A stretch of DNA of 64,000 nucleotides. Origin: JAJYKC01 sp035545735 (GTDB lineage Bacteria; Acidobacteriota; Terriglobia; Bryobacterales; Bryobacteraceae). A program made the position numbers and the translations under genes. Shown here in pieces: positions 54,202 through 62,371 of this stretch. The stretch is taken from positions 1 through 64,000 of the forward strand of contig DASZXS010000013.1 in NCBI GenBank assembly GCA_035545735.1. The letters run 5' to 3'. The notes under the pieces are model-generated. The model had not been told where the DNA came from, made no database searches, and saw nothing but the letters and a program-made list of their open reading frames with translations. Position 1 is the stretch's first letter; the number at the start of each line of letters is the position of its first letter.

Positions 54202-55893
54202 TCAGCTTTCGGTTTCGGCCAGCCAGCTTTGAAGAACACGGGCCATCAGGGCCGGATCCTTCTTCGCTTCTTCGGAAATATGGTGCGAAAGCGCCTCGGT
54301 CTTCTTCGTATTCACCTTGGACAGTTTCAAGGCATTCAGAGCCTCCTGCGCCTGCTTTTCGAGAAGGGCTTTTTGTTCACTGAGCCGGTGTTGAATCTGC
54401 GTGTTCAGGTCCTCGGCGGCGATCTCCTGAGGGATGCCGGCTTCCCCAGCCACGCCCGGGATCTGCGGCTGCATCGTAACGGGCCCGGCTTTCCTGGACC
54501 GCCTCCGCAACGCCGCCATAGCGCCCACGACAATCAGCAGAAGCAAGGCCGCCGCGCCGCCCGCGATGTACAAATTGGTGCGGTTACGGAGGAACGTTTC
54601 GAGGGCCGAAGGAGGTGGCGGGGAAGGACTCTCCAGGCCGGACGAAGGATTCAGGGTGGATTCAAACGGAAGGCTTTCGATCACCAACTGATCTCCTCGC
54701 CGCGCATCGAACCCGATTGCGGCCGCCACCAGGTCGTGGATGGACTTCAGGCGTTCGGGCGAGGGAGGAGAGATGATGCGCTTCGCCTTCGCCCCCTCAC
54801 CCTGCCAGCGGACGTCATAGTCCACCAGCACCGAGACGGAAAGCCGCTTCAGGGCTCCCTGCGGAAGGCGGGTGTGGCGCACGGTGCGGCTGGTTTGATA
54901 GGCGATTGTCTCCGATCTGCGTGAGACGCCGCTCCGGCCGCCGCCAGGACGCGCCACCGGACGCGGCAGGTTGGAAGCCGTACCCGGAACGCCCGACGCA
55001 AGTGCGCCCCCGCTGACCTCCTCCGTTTTCTGAGACGACGTCATCACCGACTTCGAAGGATCGAAGCTTTCCTCGCTTTCGTCGCCGCTCGAAAGATCGC
55101 AGTCCGCCGATACTCCTGTACGAAATTTCCCTTCTCCCACAAGAGGATCGAGAGTAAATGCAATCTTCTGCGTGAGGTCCTTTTCGACGGCCTGCCGGTA
55201 TTCGATGATCGCGGGCGAGGCGGCGGAATCGTCGGCGGACGCCGCCTCGCGGGGATGGCTCAGCAGGTTGCCGCGCATGTCGAGCACGCTGACCGCCTCC
55301 GGAGCGAGCCCTTCCACCGCGCTCGACGCGAGCTGGCAGATGGCCTGCACATTCGCGGCGCTCAGCCGGACACCCGGCTTTAGTCCGACCAAAACGCTGG
55401 CCTTGGCCGGCTTCTGGTTGTCCGTGAAAATCGAATCCTTGGGGAAGGTGACGTGCACCCGCGCGCCGGTAACACCCACGATCGACATCACCGACCGCTC
55501 CAGTTCGCCCTCGATCGCGCGGTGATAGTTCACCTGCTCGGTAAAATCGCTCGCGCCGAAATTGGTCTTATCGAAAATTTCAAAGCCGATTCGCCCGCTC
55601 TTCGGGATGCCGGCCGAGGCGAGTTGCAGGCGCAGCTCGGCCACCTTCGAGGAAGGCACAAGGATTGTCCCGCCGTTGGCGCTGAGACGGTACGGCGTTC
55701 CCGTTTCTCTGATCTTGGCCACCACCGCTCCGCCATCGTCGGGAGCGAGATCGGTATAGAGCGGCTTGAAGTCGCGCTCCTCGGACCAGTGGACCACGGC
55801 CCAAACCGCGAGGCACACCGCCAGGGCGGCCGCGGCAATCCCGAATCGCTGTCTTACTGTCAGGCTGTCGAACAGCCGTCTCAGTTGATCCAT
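54202..55893 (-). CDS. fliF: Flagellar MS-ring protein FliF
   Basis: 563 residues. Two membrane helices (about 18-36 and near 455-475, YIAGGAAALLLLIVVGAMAA) flank the periplasmic ring-building domains: VVHWSEERDFKPLYTDLAPD, IPKSGRIGFEIFDKTNFGAS, and VTGARVHVTFPKDSIF. The cytoplasmic C-terminus binds FliG. It is 22 bases after fliE. Confidence 0.96.
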   Translation of the reverse strand: MDQLRRLFDSLTVRQRFGIAAAALAVCLAVWAVVHWSEERDFKPLYTDLAPDDGGAVVAKIRETGTPYRLSANGGTILVPSSKVAELRLQLASAGIPKSGRIGFEIFDKTNFGASDFTEQVNYHRAIEGELERSVMSIVGVTGARVHVTFPKDSIFTDNQKPAKASVLVGLKPGVRLSAANVQAICQLASSAVEGLAPEAVSVLDMRGNLLSHPREAASADDSAASPAIIEYRQAVEKDLTQKIAFTLDPLVGEGKFRTGVSADCDLSSGDESEESFDPSKSVMTSSQKTEEVSGGALASGVPGTASNLPRPVARPGGGRSGVSRRSETIAYQTSRTVRHTRLPQGALKRLSVSVLVDYDVRWQGEGAKAKRIISPPSPERLKSIHDLVAAAIGFDARRGDQLVIESLPFESTLNPSSGLESPSPPPPSALETFLRNRTNLYIAGGAAALLLLIVVGAMAALRRRSRKAGPVTMQPQIPGVAGEAGIPQEIAAEDLNTQIQHRLSEQKALLEKQAQEALNALKLSKVNTKKTEALSHHISEEAKKDPALMARVLQSWLAETES

Positions 55894-55915
55894 TCCCTCT
55901 CCATCCGCCGCGGCG

Positions 55916-56218
55916 CTACAACTGCATCCTCATGATTTCCTGATAGGCTGAAACGACCTTGTTCCGCACCTGCAAAAACATCTCGAACGCCATCTGAGAC
56001 TCCTGTACGTTGAGCGCCACGCGATGGATCTCGCCGCCCTCTCCGGACAGGAACTTCATGACGCTATCCTGCGCATTGTGGTTCAAGGTCTCAACACGCG
56101 AGACGGCATCGGTCAGCAAGGATTGAAATGTCCCCGCTGCGGATTCGCCGGCCGCGCGGGGCGCGAGGCCGGTGGCGATCGCCGGAACCGAGTGGATCGG
56201 GGCAATGGGAACGGACAT
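55916..56218 (-). CDS. fliE: Flagellar hook-basal body protein FliE
   Basis: 100 residues. GTFQSLLTDAVSRVETLNHN and the C-terminal QMAFEMFLQVRNKVVSAYQE plus IMRMQL are diagnostic. FliE links the MS-ring and the rod. It is 7 bases after flgC. Confidence 0.95.
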   Translation of the reverse strand: MSVPIAPIHSVPAIATGLAPRAAGESAAGTFQSLLTDAVSRVETLNHNAQDSVMKFLSGEGGEIHRVALNVQESQMAFEMFLQVRNKVVSAYQEIMRMQL

Positions 56219-56225
56219 TAATTCT

Positions 56226-56663
56226 TCACACGCTGAGGAGTTGAATCGACTGCGAAATCATGCTTTTGACGGCCGAAATCGCCGCGACGTCGCCCTGGTA
56301 TCCCCGGGCAGCGTTGAGGAGGTCCGCCATATCTTCTGCTGGATTGACATTCGGGAAGCTCACATAGCCATCCTTATCGGCATCCGGGTGGCCGGGCATG
56401 TACCGCTTTTCCAAGGGGCGTATGTCCTCCACCACGCCGGCTACTTCCACGCCCTCGGCGCCGTCCTGCGCGTTTTGAAAGACCGCGCCAAACGGCGAAA
56501 CGGCGCCGGTGGAGGTGAAGACCACGTCCTTGCGGCGATAAGGACCGCCGTCCGGAGTTCGCGTCGTCTCCGAGTTAGCCAGATTCTGGACCAGCAACTC
56601 GGCGCGCTGGCGCTGCGCGTCCATGCCCGAGGCGCTAACCGAAAGAGCGTCAAACAGACTCAT
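56226..56663 (-). CDS. flgC: Flagellar basal-body rod protein FlgC
   Basis: 145 residues. MSLFDALSVSASGMDAQRQR opens, followed by VQNLANSETTRTPDGGPYRR, VNPAEDMADLLNAARGYQ and the C-terminal helix LLSV. This is a proximal rod subunit. The ATG overlaps the flgB stop by 4 bases. Confidence 0.96.
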   Translation of the reverse strand: MSLFDALSVSASGMDAQRQRAELLVQNLANSETTRTPDGGPYRRKDVVFTSTGAVSPFGAVFQNAQDGAEGVEVAGVVEDIRPLEKRYMPGHPDADKDGYVSFPNVNPAEDMADLLNAARGYQGDVAAISAVKSMISQSIQLLSV

Positions 56664-57001
56664 GAATTCGAGTTCCCTTCGTGAATGGCCATACGTTTCA
56701 TTTTGAGATGCGACATCACCAGGCTCGCCGCCAAATTGAAACGCAGGCTGTCTTCGGCGAGCAGCCGGGTTTCCCGGTCGAGGCTGACGTTATTGCCGTC
56801 GTTGTGCGTGGGCAGGTCCGGAACTTCGATCACCTGCGGCTTCCCGCCGTCGGCCAAGCTCATGAATTCAAACTGAAAATCGATATCCTTGGTTTTATAT
56901 CCCGGCGTGTCGATGTTGGCCAGATTGGAGGCCACCAGCCGCTGGCGCTCCGCCAGCAGGTCCATATAGCGCTCGGCTTGACCCCGTATTCCATTGGCCA
57001 T
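56660..57001 (-). CDS. flgB: Flagellar basal-body rod protein FlgB
   Basis: 113 residues. LLAERQRLVASNLANIDTPG and YKTKDIDFQFEF are the FlgB/FlgBC rod signature. The length is slightly short of the usual 120-140. The ATG at 57001 is the only start that keeps the full N-terminal helix, and no Shine-Dalgarno precedes it. The sigma-54 promoter just upstream predicts a nearly leaderless mRNA. It is the first gene of flgBC-fliEFGHIJ. Confidence 0.95.
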   Translation of the reverse strand: MANGIRGQAERYMDLLAERQRLVASNLANIDTPGYKTKDIDFQFEFMSLADGGKPQVIEVPDLPTHNDGNNVSLDRETRLLAEDSLRFNLAASLVMSHLKMKRMAIHEGNSNS

Positions 57002-57014
57002 GCGAAGAGACGTT

Positions 57015-57029
57015 GCAAACGTCGTGCCA
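57015..57029 (-). promoter_or_regulatory. Sigma-54 (RpoN) promoter of the flagellar operon
   Basis: Minus strand: TGGCACG (57029-57023), 4-base spacer ACGT, TTGC (57018-57015), followed by A. Every consensus position of the -24/-12 RpoN element, including the preceding T, is matched. The -12 C at 57015 predicts a transcript start near 57003, two bases before the flgB ATG. RpoN control of rod and export genes is common in flagellated bacteria. Confidence 0.85.
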
Positions 57030-57092
57030 AGAGAGTGCGGCCCCGCAAGTTCCAGAGGTTAGCGGGAAGAGGCGCGGCACAATTTTGCCGTT

Positions 57093-57108
57093 TGACGAAA
57101 TTTCGTCA
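57093..57108. promoter_or_regulatory. Perfect 16-bp dyad, candidate upstream activator site
   Basis: TGACGAAATTTCGTCA is a perfect palindrome. Its centre is about 97 bp upstream of the predicted RpoN start, the usual distance for an NtrC/FleQ-type enhancer-binding protein. It includes the TGA stop of the aminopeptidase gene, so a role in 3' end folding of that mRNA is the alternative; no T-tract follows. Confidence 0.5.
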
Positions 57109-59748
57109 GGGCTTCTGCGACCGGTAGAACGTATTGATATCGCTTTCCTGGTTGGATTTCTTGGCCTCGCAGAGCTTCGCACGTTCCAGAACGTTGGCGT
57201 AGATCCGGGGACCGCCGGTGAACGTGTCCGCCTTATCGCCGAAGAAGTCCGTGAGCTCCTTTAAGGACGACGCGTCACAGAAATTCTGCCCGGTCCGAGG
57301 CAGTTGTGCCCCGAATTCCGATCCGCCGCCACGCGGAGCGCGCCCCAGAATCTCACTGTAATGCGCCTTGACGAACTCGAATGGCATCCGTTCGGTCCGG
57401 CGGGAGACAGGCGGAGTGAACAGCAGAGACCCCGTTTCGCGCATATCGAGATCGGGGCGCAGCACCAAATCCAGCGCCGCGCCCGCGACGGAAGGCTCGC
57501 GGAAGCGGCCGAGAGCCAGGATGAGCGAATGACGCTGCTGTCGATCCCGCACATTGTTCAACTCCGTCACCATGCGATCAAATAACGCGCGGTCGCCAAA
57601 CCAGGCGGCGGTGGCGAGAACGCCGCCGACCATATCGGAATCGACTCCCTTGCGATTCTTAAGCCAGCCTTCGGCAAGTGAGCGCGCCTGGTGCGCGAGC
57701 ACGCGGTCATCGCCCGCGGTCGCGGCAAACGGCACCAGGCCGGCGCGCAGCAGCCGGGTTTCGGAGTCATCGCCCGGGCGGGCGCTCCAACCCAGGCTCC
57801 GGGCGCGGGAGCCAAAGAGTTTGCGGACGAAGGAGGCGTAATTCGGCTCCAGCTCCGGCTCGATAAACCGGTGCGACGCGGCCACGATGGTCCGCACCTC
57901 GGACACAATCTGGCGCTCCGGCGAAGAGGCGAACTCGGGCATGGCTTCGAGGAGCGCGCTCTCCCGCATCTCGCCGCCATCGGCGAGTGAACTCATGTCA
58001 TTCAGCAGCGACCGTTGTTCGGCCAGCGAAAGCTCCTTCGCATGGGCGAGCAGGTTCTTGCGAAGGCCCTCCTCATACCGGACCAGGTAGTAGCCGCCCG
58101 CGCGGGCGTTTGCCATGAGGGTATTCGGGCAACCCGAAGCTTGCGTCAGCGGGAAAGTTTGCGTCCGCCTGGTCAGCAAAAAGCATTCCTCTTTCATGGC
58201 CGAAGGCATACCATAACGCACGCAGACAGGCGTCTCCCAGAGTTTGCCGGCGTCGCCGTCCGACCCGATGGGAAGGAAGCGCTTCTGGCTTAAGGTAAGA
58301 GCTGGTTTGGCGGAACAATCGAGAGACACGGAAACCAACGGCACGCCCGGCTGCAGGAGAAAGCTCGAAAACGCTTGGGTCAGCTCGGGTTTGGCGGCGC
58401 TGCTGATGGCATCCAGAAAATCGCCGAGGCGGGCGTTTTTATAGGCGTAGCGGTGGAGATAGCCGCGAACGCCTTCCTGGAATTGCTTTTCTCCGGCCCA
58501 CAGCTCGAACATGCGGATGACGGCCGCCCCTTTCTCATAGGTGATGCCATCGAAGGCGTTCGAAATATCGTCTTTCGAGGTAATGGGCTGCCGGATCTGG
58601 CGCGCGGAAACCAGGCTGTCGTCGTGCATGGCCGAGAATTTGCCTCTCAGATCGTCCAGGCGGGTGTTCCAGCCGGGCTTCCATTCCGCCAGGATCTTGG
58701 AGGAGGTCCAGGTGGCGAACGCTTCGTTCAGCCAGGTGTCGTCCCACCAGTTGAGCGTCACCAAATCGCCAAACCATTGGTGCGCCATCTCGTGCGCGGC
58801 TACGCTCGCATAGAGGCGGCGGCGGGTTTCGGTGTCTGTGGCCGGGTCACCGAGAATCAGCGTCTGCTGGTAAGTGATGAGGCCCGCGTTCTCCATCGCC
58901 CCAAAGCCGTAGGTGAGCGGAATCGCGACCCCATCGAGTTTTTCGTACGGATAGGCGATTCCAAAGTAATTCTCCAGGCGATCGAGAATTTGCCCGGTGA
59001 TCTCGGCGGCGTATTTCGCCTGGTAGCCCTTCCCTTTGGGCGCGATGACACGCAGCGGAACGTGGTTGCGTCCCGCGGTTCCGGCATTCACCACGTCGAA
59101 AGGTCCCACGGCGAAGGCGACCAGGTAGCTCGGCAGGGGCTTCGACTCCTGAAACACCACCTTCTTCATCCCGCCCGACTCCGGGGTTTCCGAGACTTGC
59201 GGGGTGTTTGAGAATGCTCCGTCTTCTTTCCGGACGTGCAGCGTCAGCCGCCAGGGCGTCTTGAAGTCGGGCTGGTCAAAACAGGGGAACGCGCGGCGGG
59301 CGTCGGTGGATTCAAATTGGGTGAGCAGGTAGCGATTGCCGGCGTCGTCGCCCTCGAAGATTCCAGCGCTGGCGCGGCGGCTGATCTCGCCGGAGTAGTC
59401 CAGATGCAACCGGGCGGCGCCGGCCGGAATTTGAGCATCGAACCGGAGCGCAAAGAAATCGGAATTGCCGGGCTCAACGGTGGCGCGATGCTCGCGCCCG
59501 TTCTCTCCCAGGCTTGCTTGCTTCACGTGAAGCCCGATGCCGTTCAACCAGATCCGGGAAGCTGGATGGGCCAGGGTTATATCGATCGAGATGGCGCCGG
59601 TGAACGTAGCCTCGCCGGGAACGACGGTCAGTTCAGCCGCATAGCGAACCGGGCGGACCGAGTCGTCCAGCTTCAACGTGGGCGGAGCATCGGCAGCGGC
59701 GCCGGCGGCGGATGCCGCGAGCATCAGGAACGCGCATATCTTGGACAT
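57106..59748 (-). CDS. M1-family aminopeptidase (gluzincin), secreted
   Basis: 880 residues from the ATG at 59748. Signal peptide KICAFLMLAASAAGAAA. Substrate-anchoring GAMEN at about 283-287. Zinc site HEMAHQWFGD (His319, His323) with Glu342 in LNEAFATWTSS. The catalytic domain is followed by a long C-terminal helical ERAP-like domain (about 530-880). It removes N-terminal residues from peptides in the periplasm or outside the cell. An ATG eight codons earlier is less likely because it precedes the signal peptide with charged residues. Confidence 0.93.
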   Translation of the reverse strand: MSKICAFLMLAASAAGAAADAPPTLKLDDSVRPVRYAAELTVVPGEATFTGAISIDITLAHPASRIWLNGIGLHVKQASLGENGREHRATVEPGNSDFFALRFDAQIPAGAARLHLDYSGEISRRASAGIFEGDDAGNRYLLTQFESTDARRAFPCFDQPDFKTPWRLTLHVRKEDGAFSNTPQVSETPESGGMKKVVFQESKPLPSYLVAFAVGPFDVVNAGTAGRNHVPLRVIAPKGKGYQAKYAAEITGQILDRLENYFGIAYPYEKLDGVAIPLTYGFGAMENAGLITYQQTLILGDPATDTETRRRLYASVAAHEMAHQWFGDLVTLNWWDDTWLNEAFATWTSSKILAEWKPGWNTRLDDLRGKFSAMHDDSLVSARQIRQPITSKDDISNAFDGITYEKGAAVIRMFELWAGEKQFQEGVRGYLHRYAYKNARLGDFLDAISSAAKPELTQAFSSFLLQPGVPLVSVSLDCSAKPALTLSQKRFLPIGSDGDAGKLWETPVCVRYGMPSAMKEECFLLTRRTQTFPLTQASGCPNTLMANARAGGYYLVRYEEGLRKNLLAHAKELSLAEQRSLLNDMSSLADGGEMRESALLEAMPEFASSPERQIVSEVRTIVAASHRFIEPELEPNYASFVRKLFGSRARSLGWSARPGDDSETRLLRAGLVPFAATAGDDRVLAHQARSLAEGWLKNRKGVDSDMVGGVLATAAWFGDRALFDRMVTELNNVRDRQQRHSLILALGRFREPSVAGAALDLVLRPDLDMRETGSLLFTPPVSRRTERMPFEFVKAHYSEILGRAPRGGGSEFGAQLPRTGQNFCDASSLKELTDFFGDKADTFTGGPRIYANVLERAKLCEAKKSNQESDINTFYRSQKP

Positions 59749-59885
59749 GAGACTCTGTTCCCAGGATCTCACGGCGGCAAAAACGCGAAAGCAAATTGTC
59801 TATGCGCCGTCGCCCGCCCATTTACGAGGATGAAAATCCTCGACGGGGAGGGGGCGCAGGCTGCGTCCGCGCCCCCGATGCAGTT

Positions 59886-60416
59886 TTAGTAACCGTAGGG
59901 CGCGACTACGCAACTGGGGTAATAGTGCCAATAGCCGCCGGCGTCGTAGTAGCCGGACGGGTAGCAATAGTCGGGCGCGTAGCCATAGGGGTAGTAAGGC
60001 GCGGCATAGATGCCAAAGCCCCAGCCGCCGCGGCCGTAGTAGCCACGGTAGCGCGGCGCGTAATAGCGGCCGCCGTAGTAGCCGCGATAGCCATAACCGC
60101 CACCCCAGCCACGCCCGCGATCGTAGTGGCCCCCTCCCCGGTAACTGCCGCCTCCGCGGTAGCTTTCTCCCCCGCGAAACTGGCTTCCTCCGCGGTATTG
60201 TCCGCCGCCGCGATACTGGCCGCCGCCACCCCGCGAGTATCCTCCGCCACCGGAGTGTCCGCCCCCGCCCCGCGAGTATCCTCCGCCACCGGAGTGCCCG
60301 CCGCCTCCTCCGCGCTGGGCCAGCACCTGGACGGGACTGAAGAAGATCACGGTAGCAGCCATCAGCACAGCCGGCGCAAGACCTGATTTTATGAATCTGA
60401 ATCCATTCTTTGTCAT
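59886..60416 (-). CDS. Gly/Tyr-rich secreted protein
   Basis: 176 residues, not a named family. The signal peptide (APAVLMAATVIFFSPVQVLA, about 15-34) is followed by tandem GGGGHSGGGGYSR units, QYRGG and SYRGG variants, then a Tyr/Gly-rich tail (GGYGYRGYYGGRYYAPRYRG) with two Cys near the end. It resembles low-complexity cell-surface or biofilm matrix proteins. GGGAGG lies six bases before the ATG, inside a hairpin. The antisense reading frame is also open but has no signal peptide and no motif. Confidence 0.7.
   Translation of the reverse strand: MTKNGFRFIKSGLAPAVLMAATVIFFSPVQVLAQRGGGGGHSGGGGYSRGGGGHSGGGGYSRGGGGQYRGGGQYRGGSQFRGGESYRGGGSYRGGGHYDRGRGWGGGYGYRGYYGGRYYAPRYRGYYGRGGWGFGIYAAPYYPYGYAPDYCYPSGYYDAGGYWHYYPSCVVAPYGY
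60231..60302. repeat. Two direct copies of a 39-bp period in the Gly-rich gene
   Basis: A 33-base block beginning CCGCGAGTATCCTCCGCC occurs at 60231-60263 and again at 60270-60302 with a single T/C difference. The period is 39 bases, coding for the 13-residue GGGGHSGGGGYSR-type unit. The near identity suggests recent slippage or duplication. Confidence 0.85.
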
Positions 60417-60423
60417 TGAAAAC

Positions 60424-60441
60424 CTCCCAACTGCCTGGGAG
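60424..60441 (-). promoter_or_regulatory. Hairpin sequestering the Shine-Dalgarno of the Gly-rich gene
   Basis: On the minus strand CTCCCA (60441-60436), a 6-base loop, and TGGGAG (60429-60424) form a perfect 6-base stem. The 3' arm plus the next G is the GGGAGG ribosome-binding site, six bases from the ATG at 60416. Translation could therefore depend on opening the stem by temperature, protein or RNA (inference). Confidence 0.45.
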
Positions 60442-60662
60442 AATGCAGGCCGACTGCCACTTGTAAATCTTTGAAAACATTTCGAGGCCCTCTACAGGGA
60501 TTTGCTCATATTCACCAGTGCGGCCGGATGCAACCACCGGCGAGCCACTGGACAGACGCGAGAGCCGGAATTTCCCTACCGGCCCCCTGCCCGGCGAGAG
60601 GTGGACATATTTTCAAAATGCGTTCATCATCGTCTGATCGTGAGGCGGTATCGGGAGGCAGG

Positions 60663-61076
60663 ATGAATCGTCAGGACGGGCATGGATTGATCCACCTCCG
60701 TAGCGGCTTCGGCGTGACCGAAACCATCCAGCGGCTAGAGACCCTGCTGGAGCGCAAGGGAGTTCAAATCTTCTGCCGGATCGATCACAGCGGAGAGGCG
60801 GAAAAGGCCGGACTCTCGATGAGACCCGCCTGCCTTTTGATTTTCGGGAACCCCAGGGCCGGGACGCCGCTCATGATCGAATCGCCGACGCTGGCGATCG
60901 ATCTGCCCTTGAAGGCGCTTGTCTGGGAGGACGAAAACGGAGCCGTGAGGCTAACCTACAACAGCGCCGGTTACCTGCGCGATCGACATGGGTTGCGGGG
61001 CGACGCCGGACCTCTCTCCGCGCTGGAGCCGCTTTTCCGGGAAGCCGCCGCTGCTGCGGCGCCTTCCCTCGATTAG
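60663..61076 (+). CDS. DUF302 domain protein
   Basis: 137 residues; GGGAGG seven bases before the ATG at 60663 fixes the start. TETIQRLETLLERKGVQIFC, RIDHSGEAEKAGLSMRPACL and LIFGNPRAGTPLMIESPTLA are the alpha/beta DUF302 fold. LPLKALVWEDENGAVRLTYN completes it. Function is unknown; no signal peptide, so cytoplasmic. Confidence 0.9.
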   Translation: MNRQDGHGLIHLRSGFGVTETIQRLETLLERKGVQIFCRIDHSGEAEKAGLSMRPACLLIFGNPRAGTPLMIESPTLAIDLPLKALVWEDENGAVRLTYNSAGYLRDRHGLRGDAGPLSALEPLFREAAAAAAPSLD

Positions 61077-61155
61077 CCGCCGCACCCGCGTTTCCCTCGC
61101 GCCTGGCGGGCGTATAATGGCGGCGTTCGCAAGAAACGATGGGGGTGCGGAGAGC

Positions 61156-61347
61156 ATGGAGAAACGCAGCCGAATTGTAGGTTTGGTGCTGTTGCTGGTC
61201 GGAAGTGTGGCGTTAATTTCCAGTTTGACCAAGCCGCGTGTCCAGGCTTTACACGGAGCGGACATTCTCGGGCTCATCGGCGCGGGGGCGTGCCTGGGAG
61301 TGGCGCTATTCGGGTTGCTTGGGCGGCTCAGGATTCGAGAGGGATAA
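61156..61347 (+). CDS. Small hypothetical membrane protein
   Basis: 63 residues from the ATG at 61156, with GGAG about five bases upstream. Two hydrophobic segments (RIVGLVLLLVGSVALISSL and LGLIGAGACLGVALFGLLG) are separated by a short polar loop, and the tail is Arg-rich. No family recognised. It lies 79 bases after DUF302 and converges on the FGE gene. Confidence 0.6.
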   Translation: MEKRSRIVGLVLLLVGSVALISSLTKPRVQALHGADILGLIGAGACLGVALFGLLGRLRIREG

Positions 61348-61367
61348 TCGGGCCGGCCGGGATCCCC

Positions 61368-62360
61368 TCAAAGGTCGCGCACGCAACGAAAACCAATATT
61401 GGTGGTGGCGCTGGAGGGCGTGTTCGAGGTTCGGGCGGCTACCCGGTAGCGGTTGCAGTACGACGCGTGGCAGAGGTAAGAGCCGCCGCGCATGACGCGC
61501 GCCTCTCCTTCCTGCGGGCCGGCGGGATTGCTGCGGGTTGCGGCGATGTGAAACGAAGAATGGAACCAGTCCCAGCACCATTCCCAAGTGTTGCCCGACA
61601 CGCTGAAGAGCCCATAGCCATTGGCGGGAAACGCGTCCACGGGACTGGGCCCGGTGAACCCGTCTTCCCCCAGATCGACGTCCGGAAACGTGCCCTGCCA
61701 GATGTTGCACATATGTTTACCTCCTGGCGTCAGTTCATTGCCCCACGGAAAGCGCTGCTGCTCCAGCCCTCCTCGGGCGGCGTACTCCCACTCGGCTTCC
61801 GTAGGCAGGCGCTTCCCGGCCCACTCGCAATATTCGACTGCGTCCTGCCAGGAGATCTGCACCGCGGGATGATCGGGGCGGTCCGAAATGCCGGAGTCCG
61901 GTCCTTCGGGATGCCGCCAGTCCGCGCGGCGAACCTTGCACCACCACGGCGCGGCGGCCACGGTATCCTCCACCAACTCGCCGCGGCGCTCCCGGGGAAT
62001 GTGACCCTGGAAGACGAACGACCATCCAAATTGTTCGGCGCCGGTCCGATAACCGGTGGCGCGGACGAACTCCGCGAACTGAAGATTGGTAACCGGGCGC
62101 GTGTCGATATAGAACGGATCGAGAGTTACCTCGCGGACGGGGCCCTCTCCGTCCGCGGCGAATCCATCGCGATCTTCGTTTCCCATCAGAAAGGCACCGC
62201 CATCGAGACGCACCATCCCCTCCACGGACCCGCGGCGAGCGCGCGGGCGGTCGCCGGACGCCGCGCGGGAAGAGGCGAGCAGAGCGGCGCGCTGGCGCGA
62301 TGGCACGCAGCACGGATGGGGTTGACCGGCGGCGGCATAAATCTCAAATTCGCGCTTCAT
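61368..62360 (-). CDS. Formylglycine-generating enzyme (SUMF1/FGE)
   Basis: 330 residues from the ATG at 62360, with GAGGG eight bases upstream. MVRLDGGAFLMGNEDRDGFA starts the FGE-sulfatase fold, with YRTGAEQFGWSFVFQG, DWRHPEGPDSGISDRPDHPA and AGKRLPTEAEWEYAARGG. The catalytic copper cysteines are Cys297 and Cys302 in GGSYLCHASYCNRYRVAAR, so it should be active. It converts the Cys of C-x-P-S-R in the divergent sulfatase at 63162 to formylglycine. The first 30 residues carry CCVPSRQRAALLAS, itself a sulfatase-like motif. There is no signal peptide, so it is cytoplasmic. Confidence 0.93.
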   Translation of the reverse strand: MKREFEIYAAAGQPHPCCVPSRQRAALLASSRAASGDRPRARRGSVEGMVRLDGGAFLMGNEDRDGFAADGEGPVREVTLDPFYIDTRPVTNLQFAEFVRATGYRTGAEQFGWSFVFQGHIPRERRGELVEDTVAAAPWWCKVRRADWRHPEGPDSGISDRPDHPAVQISWQDAVEYCEWAGKRLPTEAEWEYAARGGLEQQRFPWGNELTPGGKHMCNIWQGTFPDVDLGEDGFTGPSPVDAFPANGYGLFSVSGNTWEWCWDWFHSSFHIAATRSNPAGPQEGEARVMRGGSYLCHASYCNRYRVAARTSNTPSSATTNIGFRCVRDL

Positions 62361-62371
62361 CGCCAAGTCCC

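Noticed and set aside
57075..57090. CGGCA/TGCCG hairpin after the aminopeptidase gene as a terminator
   Set aside because: The stem is only five bases with a six-base AT loop and no T-run follows on the minus strand, so I do not call it.
60170..60310. Possible CRISPR-like repeats
   Set aside because: The units code for Gly-rich peptide repeats in frame, with no unique spacers of constant length.
59800..60537. An open frame on the minus strand in another phase across the Gly-rich gene, with Arg/Leu-rich repeats
   Set aside because: The repeats are the out-of-phase reading of Gly codons. Only the 59886-60416 frame has a signal peptide and a Shine-Dalgarno.
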